A DNA stretch of 64,000 nt, taken from positions 434,001 through 498,000 of the forward strand of contig NZ_APHJ01000021.1 in assembly GCF_000403785.1 (NCBI RefSeq). Reading direction: 5' to 3'. Every line of letters begins with the position of its first letter. Within the stretch, counting starts at the first letter, position 1. This DNA is from Gillisia sp. CAL575. GTDB taxonomy: Bacteria > Bacteroidota > Bacteroidia > Flavobacteriales > Flavobacteriaceae. Positions 17,536 through 26,660 of the stretch are shown here, one piece after another. The notes below the pieces were generated by a model, which saw only the letters and a list, made by a program, of their open reading frames with translations, did not search any database and had not been told where the DNA came from. The translations under genes and the position numbers were made by a program.

Positions 17536-19188
17536 TTATTGGTAGACTCTTACATAGTCTATTTCCATAGATGACTCTTGAAAATCATCTGCTATAGTTC
17601 CTCCAAGAGTTCCACCCATAGCGACATTCAAAATTAAGAAGAAATCTTTATTGAATGGTTTTGAGATGTCATTATCAAATATGAAATATACTTCCCCATC
17701 TAAAAGGAAAGTGATATTTTCTTCAGTCCACTCAGCCGTGTAAGTATGAAATTCAGAAGTGGCATTGGTAATTGTTGTCTCACCTACTGAGGCATTTCCT
17801 CCTGAATTTCCAGGAAAATGAAGCGCTGAAGAAGTTCTGATTGGGTTATTACCTACCCACTCCATAATATCGATCTCACCCGTCGCAGGCCAGTCCACTT
17901 CAGAAAAATTAGCCCCCAGCATCCAAATCGCAGGCCAGGTTCCGCCGCCTCCCGGCATTTTAGCCTTTACTTCAATCCTTCCATAGGTAAATTCAAATTT
18001 ATCTTTTGTTGTAATTCTTGCTGAAGTAAAATCAAACCCGCTTTCAGACTCTCTTTTAGCCGTTATAACAAGATTTCCGTCCTGAACTTTTACATTATCT
18101 TCAGAGTTTGTATAGTACTGAGCTTCTCCATTACCCCAGCCATTGTCACCATTACCAATTTCGTAATTCCAGTTCGCTGTATCTAAAGCATTCCCATCGA
18201 ATTCATCTGACCATAACAGGTCCGTAAATTCAGTTTGAAAGCTTTGTTCTTCAGGCTCTTCTTCATCTCCGGAATCAGCTGTAAGTATAAACCACCAATC
18301 AAATTCACCATTACCATCAGTAGATTTAAGTATTAATTCATTAGGCACTGAGCGATCGAAAATTTCATATCTATGATTACCCCCAATGTAATAGCCAATA
18401 AAACCTATTCCAGTAAGGTTAATTGATTCTGCACCACCGGGAGCTGAAATAGACCAATTCACAGAATAATCTGAGTACGGAAGGTTTAGAACGTCTGCAC
18501 CGCTAACTTCTCCGCCACTAACTCCTAACTGATCAATTAAATTAACTCTACCAAAAACAGTCCCTGATGGATCTAAAGTTGGATCATCATTAGTGTTATT
18601 TGTAATATGAGTAAAGGTTCCACCCTCACCAAAGATATATCTATCATCATACATTCCAACAGCGGCTTTCTCATTGGGCCCTGCACTGTACCATTCAGAA
18701 ACAACTACACCTCCTACTGGTCCCAACCCAAAATGACCTGGAACATCAGCTTTAATACGCCATTCTTTAGCTCCATCTCCAACTAATTTATCAATTAAAT
18801 CTTGTGGTGGAGAATAAGTAACTAATACATCTACATCCACAGTTTTAGAACTAGATGCACCCCCTGCACCATAAGCTATAATACTTACGTTGTTGGTGGA
18901 CACCCCGGATTCTGAGAATTGATGGGTGTAATCTCCATCTGAACTTATAGCAGAACTCCCATTACTAAAAATAAACTTATAGTTCATAGCTCCATTGGCA
19001 GTTGCCTTGAATGTCACCATCCCACTTCCGTCCCCAAAAGGCATGTCTTCTGTTGCTCCTACTACCTGGGTAGTAACATTTAATCCTGTTGGTACTGTGA
19101 TCTTCCCAAGCTCGTAGTCATCTTGATCACAACCAACGAAGAGAAATACCAGCATCAGAGAAAATATAATACTCTTAATATTTTTCAT
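17536..19188 (-). CDS. PKD-GH16 lipoprotein, endo-beta-1,3-glucanase type
   Basis: A 550-residue lipoprotein. The signal ends with lipobox LFVGC (Cys20), followed by acidic DQDDYE, which fits the surface-export signal of Bacteroidetes lipoproteins. A PKD-like domain (about 30-125) and a middle beta-rich region (about 126-305) are followed by an acidic linker (GDEEEPEEQ) and the GH16 catalytic domain (about 318-550). Catalytic residues are E438, D440 and E443 in GEIDIMEWVG. It probably makes the first cut in laminarin at the cell surface. The middle domain is not one I can name; it resembles regions seen in other flavobacterial PUL lipoproteins. Confidence 0.92.
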   Translation of the reverse strand: MKNIKSIIFSLMLVFLFVGCDQDDYELGKITVPTGLNVTTQVVGATEDMPFGDGSGMVTFKATANGAMNYKFIFSNGSSAISSDGDYTHQFSESGVSTNNVSIIAYGAGGASSSKTVDVDVLVTYSPPQDLIDKLVGDGAKEWRIKADVPGHFGLGPVGGVVVSEWYSAGPNEKAAVGMYDDRYIFGEGGTFTHITNNTNDDPTLDPSGTVFGRVNLIDQLGVSGGEVSGADVLNLPYSDYSVNWSISAPGGAESINLTGIGFIGYYIGGNHRYEIFDRSVPNELILKSTDGNGEFDWWFILTADSGDEEEPEEQSFQTEFTDLLWSDEFDGNALDTANWNYEIGNGDNGWGNGEAQYYTNSEDNVKVQDGNLVITAKRESESGFDFTSARITTKDKFEFTYGRIEVKAKMPGGGGTWPAIWMLGANFSEVDWPATGEIDIMEWVGNNPIRTSSALHFPGNSGGNASVGETTITNATSEFHTYTAEWTEENITFLLDGEVYFIFDNDISKPFNKDFFLILNVAMGGTLGGTIADDFQESSMEIDYVRVYQ

Positions 19189-19199
19189 GTTTTTTAATT

Positions 19200-21899
19200 T
19201 TAATTACTACCAAATGTGATATTATCAAAATAAACTACGTTATCCGAAGTTCTGGATTGAAAATCCGGAAAAATGATTATTTGATCAATAATTCCAGTTA
19301 TTCCTTTACCAATACTTCCTGACATGTCAAAGGTTAATTCTTCCCATTCATTTATTTTGGTATTGGCAACCTTTACTTCAGGCTGAGCCTCCCCGTTTGA
19401 TTCTGAAAATTTCAATCCTACATCACTTATTACAGATTTATACACCATAATTCTGACAATTTTGTTTGATTCATCAAAGGTAAAAGACCCAATATCTGAA
19501 CCGTGTTCAGATTCAACACCTGCATAAGGTTGTCCTCCCTGTAAAGCTGTAAATTTGGCAACAGTTGAAGATGTATTGATCCCGGATGCACCCGGATTTG
19601 TTACAAATTCCAACGCAGGATTTGTATCATTTTCAAATACGCTCCAGGTCCAGTTTGCGCCATTTCCACCTGTTTCAAAATCGATTGGAGAATGTGGAGC
19701 GGTACCGGAAGTGCCGCCACCGTCACCACCGTCGCCGGTTTTATGGAAATACAGATTGTCTATGAATATAGTACCTCCATCATTAGGCTGAACATCAAAT
19801 TTAAATTCTTTAAGGTCACTAATTACAAGCCCCTGGCCTGTAAAATCTGATAGTGGTATATCAATGCTATTCCATTGATTTGGAATCAAAGTCAGTGTGA
19901 CACTTTTTTCTCCTGACCCACTAATGAGAAAGAAAGGAAGGGAAGTATAATCCGCAGACCATACATCAATATGAACAAATTCGAAAGTAGATGCATCTAC
20001 AACCTCCCCAGTAAGGATTCCCTGGTAATTTATATTACTATATTTAATAGTTTCATTTCCGCTTATATCAATCATTTCAAAAGCGGTAGACTGACCCCAG
20101 TCCGGGTAATAGTTTACTCCGGCAGGATCTGAATATACATCACTAAATATAGACTTCACGTTTCCCGCGGAGTTGGTTGGAGTTGGTGCTGCAGCAGTTG
20201 GATTGGTTCCGCCATTTGTTCCACCACCGGTTCCCCCATCTGCAGCTAACTTAATATCATCGAAATAAAACAGCTCTCCTTTTCCAGCAGTTCCAAAATC
20301 TGGAAATACTATAGCGGTATCGTAAGAATTTGATGCATCGAAAGATGCAATAGAACTTAGGTCGAATGTTATTTCTTCCCAAGTATTTACCATGGTTGAG
20401 CTCGTCTGAATTTCTACAAAGACCGTTGGATTTCCATTATTGTCTTTTGGAGAGTTGGAATCTTCAATTTTGAACAAGATTGGTGTTCCTGCTCTTGGAG
20501 ACCAAACCTTCAATGAAACAGTGGTTGAATTTGAAAAGTCAATAGGACCCGCAAGTGGAATACTTGCTCCTGCCCATACCTGTGCATCTTGTAGTTTATT
20601 AACTGAAAGAACTTTTGCAGTAGTATTTATTCCCGAAGCATCCGGATTATTGATCACTTCTGCAGGGATTGGTCCAAAATCTGCGGCTCCAAAACCATTA
20701 ACGGTATAATTTACGGTAGCATCATCGAATGTGATTGGAAGCTTCACTGGTTCAGAAGCTCCTTCCCCATCTAATTTGATATCATCAAAATAAAACAATT
20801 CCCCTTTTCCAGCAGTTCCAAAATCTGGAAATACAATAGCGGTATCATAAGAGTTTGCTGCATCGAAAGAATCAATACTACTTAAGTCGAATGTTATTTC
20901 TTCCCAGGTATTTACCAAGGTAGTGCTCGTTTGAATTTCTACGAAGACCGTTGGATTTCCATTATTGTCTTTTGGTGAACTGGAATCTTCAATTTTGAAC
21001 AAGATTGGAGTTCCTGCTCTTGGAGACCATACCTTAATAGAAACAGTCGTTGAATTTGTAAAGTCTATAGGACCTGCAAGCGGAATGCTTGCTCCTGCCC
21101 AAACCTGTGCATCTTGTAGTTTATTAACTGAAAATACTTTTGCAGAAGTATTTATTCCGGATGCATCCGGATTATCGATAACTTCAGCAGGGATTGGTCC
21201 AAAATCTGCGGCTCCAAAACCAGATGCAGCATAATTTACGGTTGCATCTTCAAAAGTAATTGGAAGTGTAACTGCATTAACTGCTCCTGTAATTGTTACC
21301 TCTTCGGTATACTCTAAGGTGGCTGCTCCTCCACCTCTTGCTACAACTCTTACAATATAATCGCCAACTTCAGTATACACATGAGAAGCAGTTTCTGTAT
21401 CCATTATAGTAAGAGGTTCTTCATCTTCTACATCTCCAAAATACACGTCGTAAACCGTTGCGTTGGTTGCTGTAGGAGTCACTAACAGTTCAAAAGGATT
21501 TGTTGTAGATATTTTTATATCTACTTCAAGATCTGTTGGAGGATCGAAAGAGACCGTTACTACTCGAACTAATTCACTTGTTAAGCCGGTTAATCCTACC
21601 GCCACAATTCTTAAGTTGTATTCTCCCTCTGCATAGGTATGACTTATAGTCTCCCCAGGATTCACAATGGTTGGAGATTCATTTTCCACATCCCCAAAAT
21701 AAACTTCAAAGCTAGAAGCACCCTGACCAGTTGGCGTTAATGTTACTAATCCCACTTCATCTTGTGAAATATCGAATATTGCATTAACATCTGTTGGTGC
21801 AGAAATGTCCTGCAATGCGTAGGATACTTCCTCTTTCTCACAGGAGGTAATCCCACTAAAAACTAAAAACAACACTAATAATTTTTTAATATGTCTCAT
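19200..21899 (-). CDS. Multidomain surface glycan-binding lipoprotein of the PUL
   Basis: An 899-residue lipoprotein with no recognisable catalytic motif. The lipobox is GITSC (Cys20), followed by acidic EKEE. Two PKD-like domains (about 33-118 and 119-205) precede two nearly identical domains (about 211-377 and 387-551). A Gly/Thr-rich linker follows, then a distinct jelly-roll-like domain (about 572-719), another Gly-rich linker and a fourth domain (about 738-898) distantly related to the duplicated pair. Carbohydrate-binding roles fit the SusE/SusF position after susD. Specificity for beta-1,3-glucan is inference from the neighbours. Confidence 0.82.
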   Translation of the reverse strand: MRHIKKLLVLFLVFSGITSCEKEEVSYALQDISAPTDVNAIFDISQDEVGLVTLTPTGQGASSFEVYFGDVENESPTIVNPGETISHTYAEGEYNLRIVAVGLTGLTSELVRVVTVSFDPPTDLEVDIKISTTNPFELLVTPTATNATVYDVYFGDVEDEEPLTIMDTETASHVYTEVGDYIVRVVARGGGAATLEYTEEVTITGAVNAVTLPITFEDATVNYAASGFGAADFGPIPAEVIDNPDASGINTSAKVFSVNKLQDAQVWAGASIPLAGPIDFTNSTTVSIKVWSPRAGTPILFKIEDSSSPKDNNGNPTVFVEIQTSTTLVNTWEEITFDLSSIDSFDAANSYDTAIVFPDFGTAGKGELFYFDDIKLDGEGASEPVKLPITFDDATVNYTVNGFGAADFGPIPAEVINNPDASGINTTAKVLSVNKLQDAQVWAGASIPLAGPIDFSNSTTVSLKVWSPRAGTPILFKIEDSNSPKDNNGNPTVFVEIQTSSTMVNTWEEITFDLSSIASFDASNSYDTAIVFPDFGTAGKGELFYFDDIKLAADGGTGGGTNGGTNPTAAAPTPTNSAGNVKSIFSDVYSDPAGVNYYPDWGQSTAFEMIDISGNETIKYSNINYQGILTGEVVDASTFEFVHIDVWSADYTSLPFFLISGSGEKSVTLTLIPNQWNSIDIPLSDFTGQGLVISDLKEFKFDVQPNDGGTIFIDNLYFHKTGDGGDGGGTSGTAPHSPIDFETGGNGANWTWSVFENDTNPALEFVTNPGASGINTSSTVAKFTALQGGQPYAGVESEHGSDIGSFTFDESNKIVRIMVYKSVISDVGLKFSESNGEAQPEVKVANTKINEWEELTFDMSGSIGKGITGIIDQIIIFPDFQSRTSDNVVYFDNITFGSN
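20247..20741 (-). repeat. Internal tandem domain repeat, copy 2
   Basis: This encodes residues about 387-551 of the surface glycan-binding protein. It matches the preceding copy closely at both protein and DNA level, with long identical runs, so the duplication is recent. Confidence 0.8.
20769..21269 (-). repeat. Internal tandem domain repeat, copy 1
   Basis: This encodes residues about 211-377 of the surface glycan-binding protein. Copies are offset by about 525 bp and share motifs GFGAADFGPIPAEVI, SVNKLQDAQVWAGASIPLAG and KDNNGNPTVFVEIQTS. Confidence 0.8.
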
Positions 21900-21921
21900 T
21901 TTAAACTTGATTTAAATTTTA

Positions 21922-23382
21922 TTAATATCCAGGATTTTGACTCCAATTACCTTGTGAAAACTCTATTTCTTCTAATGGAATAGGAAATAATTCGTTTTTA
22001 CCAGTGGTAAAACCATCAATATTTTGAGCGGCTCTATCTGTTCTTACCAGATCAAAGAAACGATGCCCTTCTCCAATTAACTCTAATCTTCTCTCTTGAA
22101 AAATTACATCGGCCAAGCTATTCCCAGACTCTGTTGCAGGGTCTAATTCAGCTCTATCTCTTACCAGATTCAGGTAAGTTCTAGCTTTCTCATCGCTCCC
22201 ACTTTTTTGGTATGCTTCAGCAGCCATTAACAGAACATCTGCAAAACGTATCGCTCTGTAATTATTGGGTTGTGTAAGATTGGCGTCCCCAGCATTCTCA
22301 TTCTTTCTTGGAAGATATTTTCTATTGAAATATCCGGTGTGTTTATATCCTTCTATATACGATGCTCCGGTTTCGTCTGCCCAAGCCTCAATATCTAGAA
22401 TTGAGATATCTTTTCTTATATCATTATCAGCGAACATATCGTATGCTTCCTGAGTAGGCACATTAAAACTAAATCCAGATTCAAACAAAGGACCTGTATA
22501 ATTTCTTATTCCTTGAAACCCTACGGCAACATTTCCTTCACTACATTGTAAACAATCAAATCCTGCGCCTTCTTCTCCTGTATATTGAATTTCAAAAACC
22601 GATTCTGAATTATTCTCTCCTTCTTGTTCAAAAAGTGTAGCAAAATCTGAAAGGGAATATGGTCCATTTACTATTAAGTTATCAAGTACATCTGCCGCTT
22701 CTGGATATTTTCTCTGATATAAATATGCCTTTCCTAACAATGCCTGTGCAGCACCCTTAGTAACTCGACCTATTTGCGGTGCCGTATAATCCAGATTGTC
22801 AATTGCGAATTTAAGATCGCCTTCAATTTGTGCATATACCTCAGTTACCGGAGATCTTGGAATAGACTTTTCGTCTCCTAACACAAAACGTGCATCCCCC
22901 TTTAAAGGTAATGGCCCGAACCATTTAACAAGTTCGAATGTGAAATAGGCCCTTAAAAATCGAGCTTCTGCTATAATTTTATTTTTCCCGTCAAATTCTG
23001 TTTTGTCTTGAAACTCAAGGATGTAATTAGCACGTTGAACTCCTGCAAAATTCCAATCCCAGACATCATCCAGATTATCATTTACCTGAGTGTGTGTCAT
23101 TTCATCTACTTGCTGAAAACCTATCACATCTGTAGCGCTTTCTCCACCACTTAAAGTGTTATCTGATGCTATTTCACCTAATAAAACATTTACATAGGTT
23201 GATTGCAAAATATCATAAGCTCCTATTAAGGCGTTGTAATAATCTGCTTCAGAATTAAAATAATTTTCGGAATCTATATTGTATTCCTTAGTCTTTTCCA
23301 GATAATCCTCACTACAGCCAAGGAGCATGGCGAATAGCATGACTAACGAAATGGATTTAAAAATTGAACTGTTTATTTTCAT
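21922..23382 (-). CDS. SusD-like starch/glycan-binding lipoprotein
   Basis: A 486-residue RagB/SusD family protein. The signal ends at lipobox MLLGC (Cys23), followed by SEDYLE. The N-terminal NYFNSEADYYNALIGAYDIL, TPR-like helices, and C-terminal blocks NYRAIRFADVLLMAAEAYQKSG and ERRLELIGEGHRFFDLVR are diagnostic. It caps the partner SusC porin at the outer membrane and delivers oligosaccharides. The gene starts 11 bp after susC ends, as in nearly all such pairs. Confidence 0.95.
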   Translation of the reverse strand: MKINSSIFKSISLVMLFAMLLGCSEDYLEKTKEYNIDSENYFNSEADYYNALIGAYDILQSTYVNVLLGEIASDNTLSGGESATDVIGFQQVDEMTHTQVNDNLDDVWDWNFAGVQRANYILEFQDKTEFDGKNKIIAEARFLRAYFTFELVKWFGPLPLKGDARFVLGDEKSIPRSPVTEVYAQIEGDLKFAIDNLDYTAPQIGRVTKGAAQALLGKAYLYQRKYPEAADVLDNLIVNGPYSLSDFATLFEQEGENNSESVFEIQYTGEEGAGFDCLQCSEGNVAVGFQGIRNYTGPLFESGFSFNVPTQEAYDMFADNDIRKDISILDIEAWADETGASYIEGYKHTGYFNRKYLPRKNENAGDANLTQPNNYRAIRFADVLLMAAEAYQKSGSDEKARTYLNLVRDRAELDPATESGNSLADVIFQERRLELIGEGHRFFDLVRTDRAAQNIDGFTTGKNELFPIPLEEIEFSQGNWSQNPGY

Positions 23383-23393
23383 TATGCTATTTT

Positions 23394-26300
23394 TTAAAAG
23401 TTAAGGTTTAAACCAGCCATGTAAATTCTTGGAACAGGATAGAACCCAAAATCAATTCCACCACCAATTGGTGATCCGGAACTTGCTGAAGGATCATATC
23501 CATTATACTCTGTTAGCGTAAATAAATTACTTACAGAACCATAGATTCTAATCTTATTTACCCCTATTCTGGTTAGAAGATCTGCGGGAAGCAAATAACC
23601 TATTTGAACATTCTGCAGTCGAACATATGAAGCATCCTCTACATAGAAATCTGAAAAGGCAATGTTGGAAGAAGCTGCTGTGGTAAGTTTCGGCACCTCA
23701 TTACTTGTTCCTGCTCCTGTCCATCTATCAAGGTATAAGGCATGTCTGTTAACATTAGGCTGAGTTCTGCCGTAATTTCTAACCATATCATTTCCTATGG
23801 AAGCATAGGTATATGCTGTAAAGTCGAAATTCTTATAGTTAAGATTAATATTTAATCCCATAGTTACCTCTGGAATTGGATCTCCAATATTAGTTCTGTC
23901 ATTGGTATCTATAACATTATCTCCATTTATATCTACAAAGCGTAGATCTCCGGGAGTTGCTGGGGAACCAAGTGCATCTTGTGCAGGATGTGCGTCTACT
24001 TCTGCCTGGGTTTGAAAGATCCCATCGGTCCTATACCCATAGAAGTATCCAATTGGGAATCCTTCCTGGAATCTGGAGGGTTGTGGTTGCCCCACACTAA
24101 ATTGGCCTCCTTGTAAAAATTCAGCTCCATTTACTTCTACTACCTCATTATCTAAATAAGTAGCATTATACCCAAAACTATAACTAAAATCATCTCCAAT
24201 ATTATCTCTGTATTTCAGGGATAATTCTACTCCTTCATTTCTAGTAGTACCAGCATTTATTGTTGGTGCGCCTGCTCCAGGAGCAGATCCTCCAAATATT
24301 CCTGAAACAGGAATACCTGAGATCAATAGATCACGTCTGTCTTCGCGAAAGATATCGGTTGTTATGTCTAACTTATTATTAAAAAGCCTTAAGTCTATTC
24401 CAATGTTGGTTTTTTCAGCTTCTTCCCATCCTGCATCGGGATTAGCAATTCCGCCAATAGCAATTCCATTAACTAAATTCCCATCCAGTACATAAGTTGC
24501 TTCACCATTCAATAAGGACCTGTAGAATTGCGCTCCTCCTGCTTCATCATTTCCTAAAATCCCGAAACTTCCTCTCAGCTTTAAGAATGAGATAACCTTG
24601 GAGTCCTGCATAAATGCTTCTTCAGAAATTATCCAACCAGCCGTTGCCGACGGGAAATATCCAACTCGGTTATCCTTACTGAAACGAGTAGACGTATCTC
24701 TACGCAACATCCCGGAAATTAAATATTTTCCTTCGTAATCGTATTGAAGGCGTCCAAAAAAGGAAAGCTTACGAATATCATAAACATATGCCCCGTTATT
24801 TAGACCGTCATTTGTACCGGTAGTTAAACTTATATCGGCAAATTCATAAGTGTTATTCGGCACATCGTATCCTGTAGCGAACAAACCATCACCCCAGTTT
24901 CTTATAACCGTCATCCCTGCAGTCCCTGTTACATGATGAACTTCTGCGAAGGTATTATCGTAGTTCCCAAAGAGATCGTAGGTGTACCCATTATCATTAA
25001 TTCTGTTTTGGTTAACTCTACTCCTATCATTATTAAATACCTTTCCGGGACCAAATATATTTATAACCGGCGCAAAATCTTTTCCCTTGCTCACACTCAT
25101 GTTGTAACCAATACGGGAGGTAAATTTTAATGCTTCTATTGGGGAATAATCCAAACTAAAGGACCCGTTAAGTTTGCTTAAATTATAATCGTTGAAAGTG
25201 TTCTCTATTTGAGTAAGTGGATTTACCACCTCATTTCCTAATGATCCATTCACATCCTGCTCATCTACTGCAAAGGTTGGCGCATAATTAAGAGCATTAA
25301 ACAAAACAGAACCTAATCCATTTTCATTAATAGAACGTCTGTCTATACTAGTGAAAATAGAGTTTCCGCTAAGCGCGAATTTATCACTGATGTCTATACC
25401 TAAACTGAATCGTGCTGTACTTCTTCTGAAGTCAGATTTTTCTGATCCAACAATTCCCTCCTGGTATAAATGAGACCCTCCAATAGAATATGTAACTTTT
25501 TCTGAACCACCTGAAAGGGTGAGATTATGACTTATAATTGGCACTTCATCAAAAACTGCATCTTGAAAATCGGTTCCCTCGCCTAATTGACTTACATCTG
25601 GGTAAGGTAAATTCTGCCCATTATTTGCATAACTCTCATTTAAAAGCAATGCATATTCTGTAGCATTCAATAATGGAAGTTGTCTGGAGGTTTGTTGAAT
25701 TCCCACATAAGTATCATATTGTACTGTTGCTGCAGTATTTTTCTTACCCCCTTTTGTAGTTATCAAAACCACCCCATTTGCACCAGCTATTCCATAAATG
25801 GCAGCTTGAGCATCTTTTAATATAGAAATGGATTCAACATCATTAGGATTTAAAGTTCCAAGGTCACCTTGATATCCATCTATTAAAACTAAAGGACCGT
25901 TCACACTATTAGAAGCAATACCTCTAATAGTTATATTTAAACCAGCACCTGGTGCCCCGGAAGTAGGAGTTACATTAACCCCCGCTGCTGTTCCTTGTAA
26001 AGCTTGTTCTAATTTTATTGGATTTAACTCCTCAATGGTTTTAGAGGAAACTACCGAAACAGCACCTGTAATATCTTTTCTTTGTTGAGTACCATATCCA
26101 ATTACAACAACCTCATCTAATGATTCAGAATCGGTTTGTAAAACGACATTTAAAGTTTGTGTAGAAGAGACCGAGATCTCTTTCGGCAAGAATCCTATAT
26201 AAGAGAATTGAAGTACATCACCTACATTCACATTCTCTATCTTAAAATTACCATCAAAATCGGTGGTCGTTCCACGCGATTCATTCTTAACTAATACGTT

Positions 26301-26420
26301 TACCCCTAACAGTGGGACATTATTCTCATCTATAACACTCCCTTGGACCGAAATCGATTGCGAATACATAGAAAAAATCCCCCCAAAAAGGACAATTAAT
26401 AAACATGTAAATCTCTTCAT
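23394..26420 (-). CDS. SusC-like TonB-dependent outer-membrane transporter
   Basis: A 1008-residue SusC/RagA family receptor. It has a signal peptide (1 to about 20), a carboxypeptidase-D regulatory-like domain (about 23-97), the SusC linker motif SLDEVVVIGYGTQQRKDITGAV, a plug domain (about 115-225) with the SusC signature NGVVLITTKGGKK, and a long barrel ending in GLNLNF. It would import laminari-oligosaccharides together with SusD. It is the first structural gene of the locus, 240 bp downstream of the regulator gene. Its leader contains a pair of direct repeats that may bind the regulator. Confidence 0.96.
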   Translation of the reverse strand: MKRFTCLLIVLFGGIFSMYSQSISVQGSVIDENNVPLLGVNVLVKNESRGTTTDFDGNFKIENVNVGDVLQFSYIGFLPKEISVSSTQTLNVVLQTDSESLDEVVVIGYGTQQRKDITGAVSVVSSKTIEELNPIKLEQALQGTAAGVNVTPTSGAPGAGLNITIRGIASNSVNGPLVLIDGYQGDLGTLNPNDVESISILKDAQAAIYGIAGANGVVLITTKGGKKNTAATVQYDTYVGIQQTSRQLPLLNATEYALLLNESYANNGQNLPYPDVSQLGEGTDFQDAVFDEVPIISHNLTLSGGSEKVTYSIGGSHLYQEGIVGSEKSDFRRSTARFSLGIDISDKFALSGNSIFTSIDRRSINENGLGSVLFNALNYAPTFAVDEQDVNGSLGNEVVNPLTQIENTFNDYNLSKLNGSFSLDYSPIEALKFTSRIGYNMSVSKGKDFAPVINIFGPGKVFNNDRSRVNQNRINDNGYTYDLFGNYDNTFAEVHHVTGTAGMTVIRNWGDGLFATGYDVPNNTYEFADISLTTGTNDGLNNGAYVYDIRKLSFFGRLQYDYEGKYLISGMLRRDTSTRFSKDNRVGYFPSATAGWIISEEAFMQDSKVISFLKLRGSFGILGNDEAGGAQFYRSLLNGEATYVLDGNLVNGIAIGGIANPDAGWEEAEKTNIGIDLRLFNNKLDITTDIFREDRRDLLISGIPVSGIFGGSAPGAGAPTINAGTTRNEGVELSLKYRDNIGDDFSYSFGYNATYLDNEVVEVNGAEFLQGGQFSVGQPQPSRFQEGFPIGYFYGYRTDGIFQTQAEVDAHPAQDALGSPATPGDLRFVDINGDNVIDTNDRTNIGDPIPEVTMGLNINLNYKNFDFTAYTYASIGNDMVRNYGRTQPNVNRHALYLDRWTGAGTSNEVPKLTTAASSNIAFSDFYVEDASYVRLQNVQIGYLLPADLLTRIGVNKIRIYGSVSNLFTLTEYNGYDPSASSGSPIGGGIDFGFYPVPRIYMAGLNLNF

Positions 26421-26619
26421 TATGATTGATTGTTAAAATTGTAGTTGAAATATATTAATAGAATGTTAAGAACCTGAGAAATATACCTTTACAAAAAACA
26501 TACAATTGAGAAATTAATAATTAGCGATGGCCAATTTTACCATACTCACAATTAAACAGGAGGATAGAGGATGTTTTAACAATAAAAATTAATTTACTGA
26601 AAGTCTGGAAATAATACTA

Positions 26620-26638
26620 ATGTAGAGGTGATGTAGAG
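26620..26638. promoter_or_regulatory. Direct repeats upstream of susC, candidate regulator site
   Basis: ATGTAGAG occurs at 26620-26627 and 26631-26638, with an 11-bp period (one helical turn). The pair lies about 200 bp before the susC start and just after the regulator's stop. A near copy (ATGTAGGAG) lies close to 29480 upstream of the regulator gene. A role as operator for the locus regulator is inference. Confidence 0.35.
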
Positions 26639-26660
26639 TTATTTCACTGCTCTGTTAAGT

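Noticed and set aside
20440-21234. Two near-identical plus-strand frames of 89 residues inside the surface glycan-binding gene
   Set aside because: They are mirror images of the duplicated domains on the coding strand and owe their similarity to that duplication.
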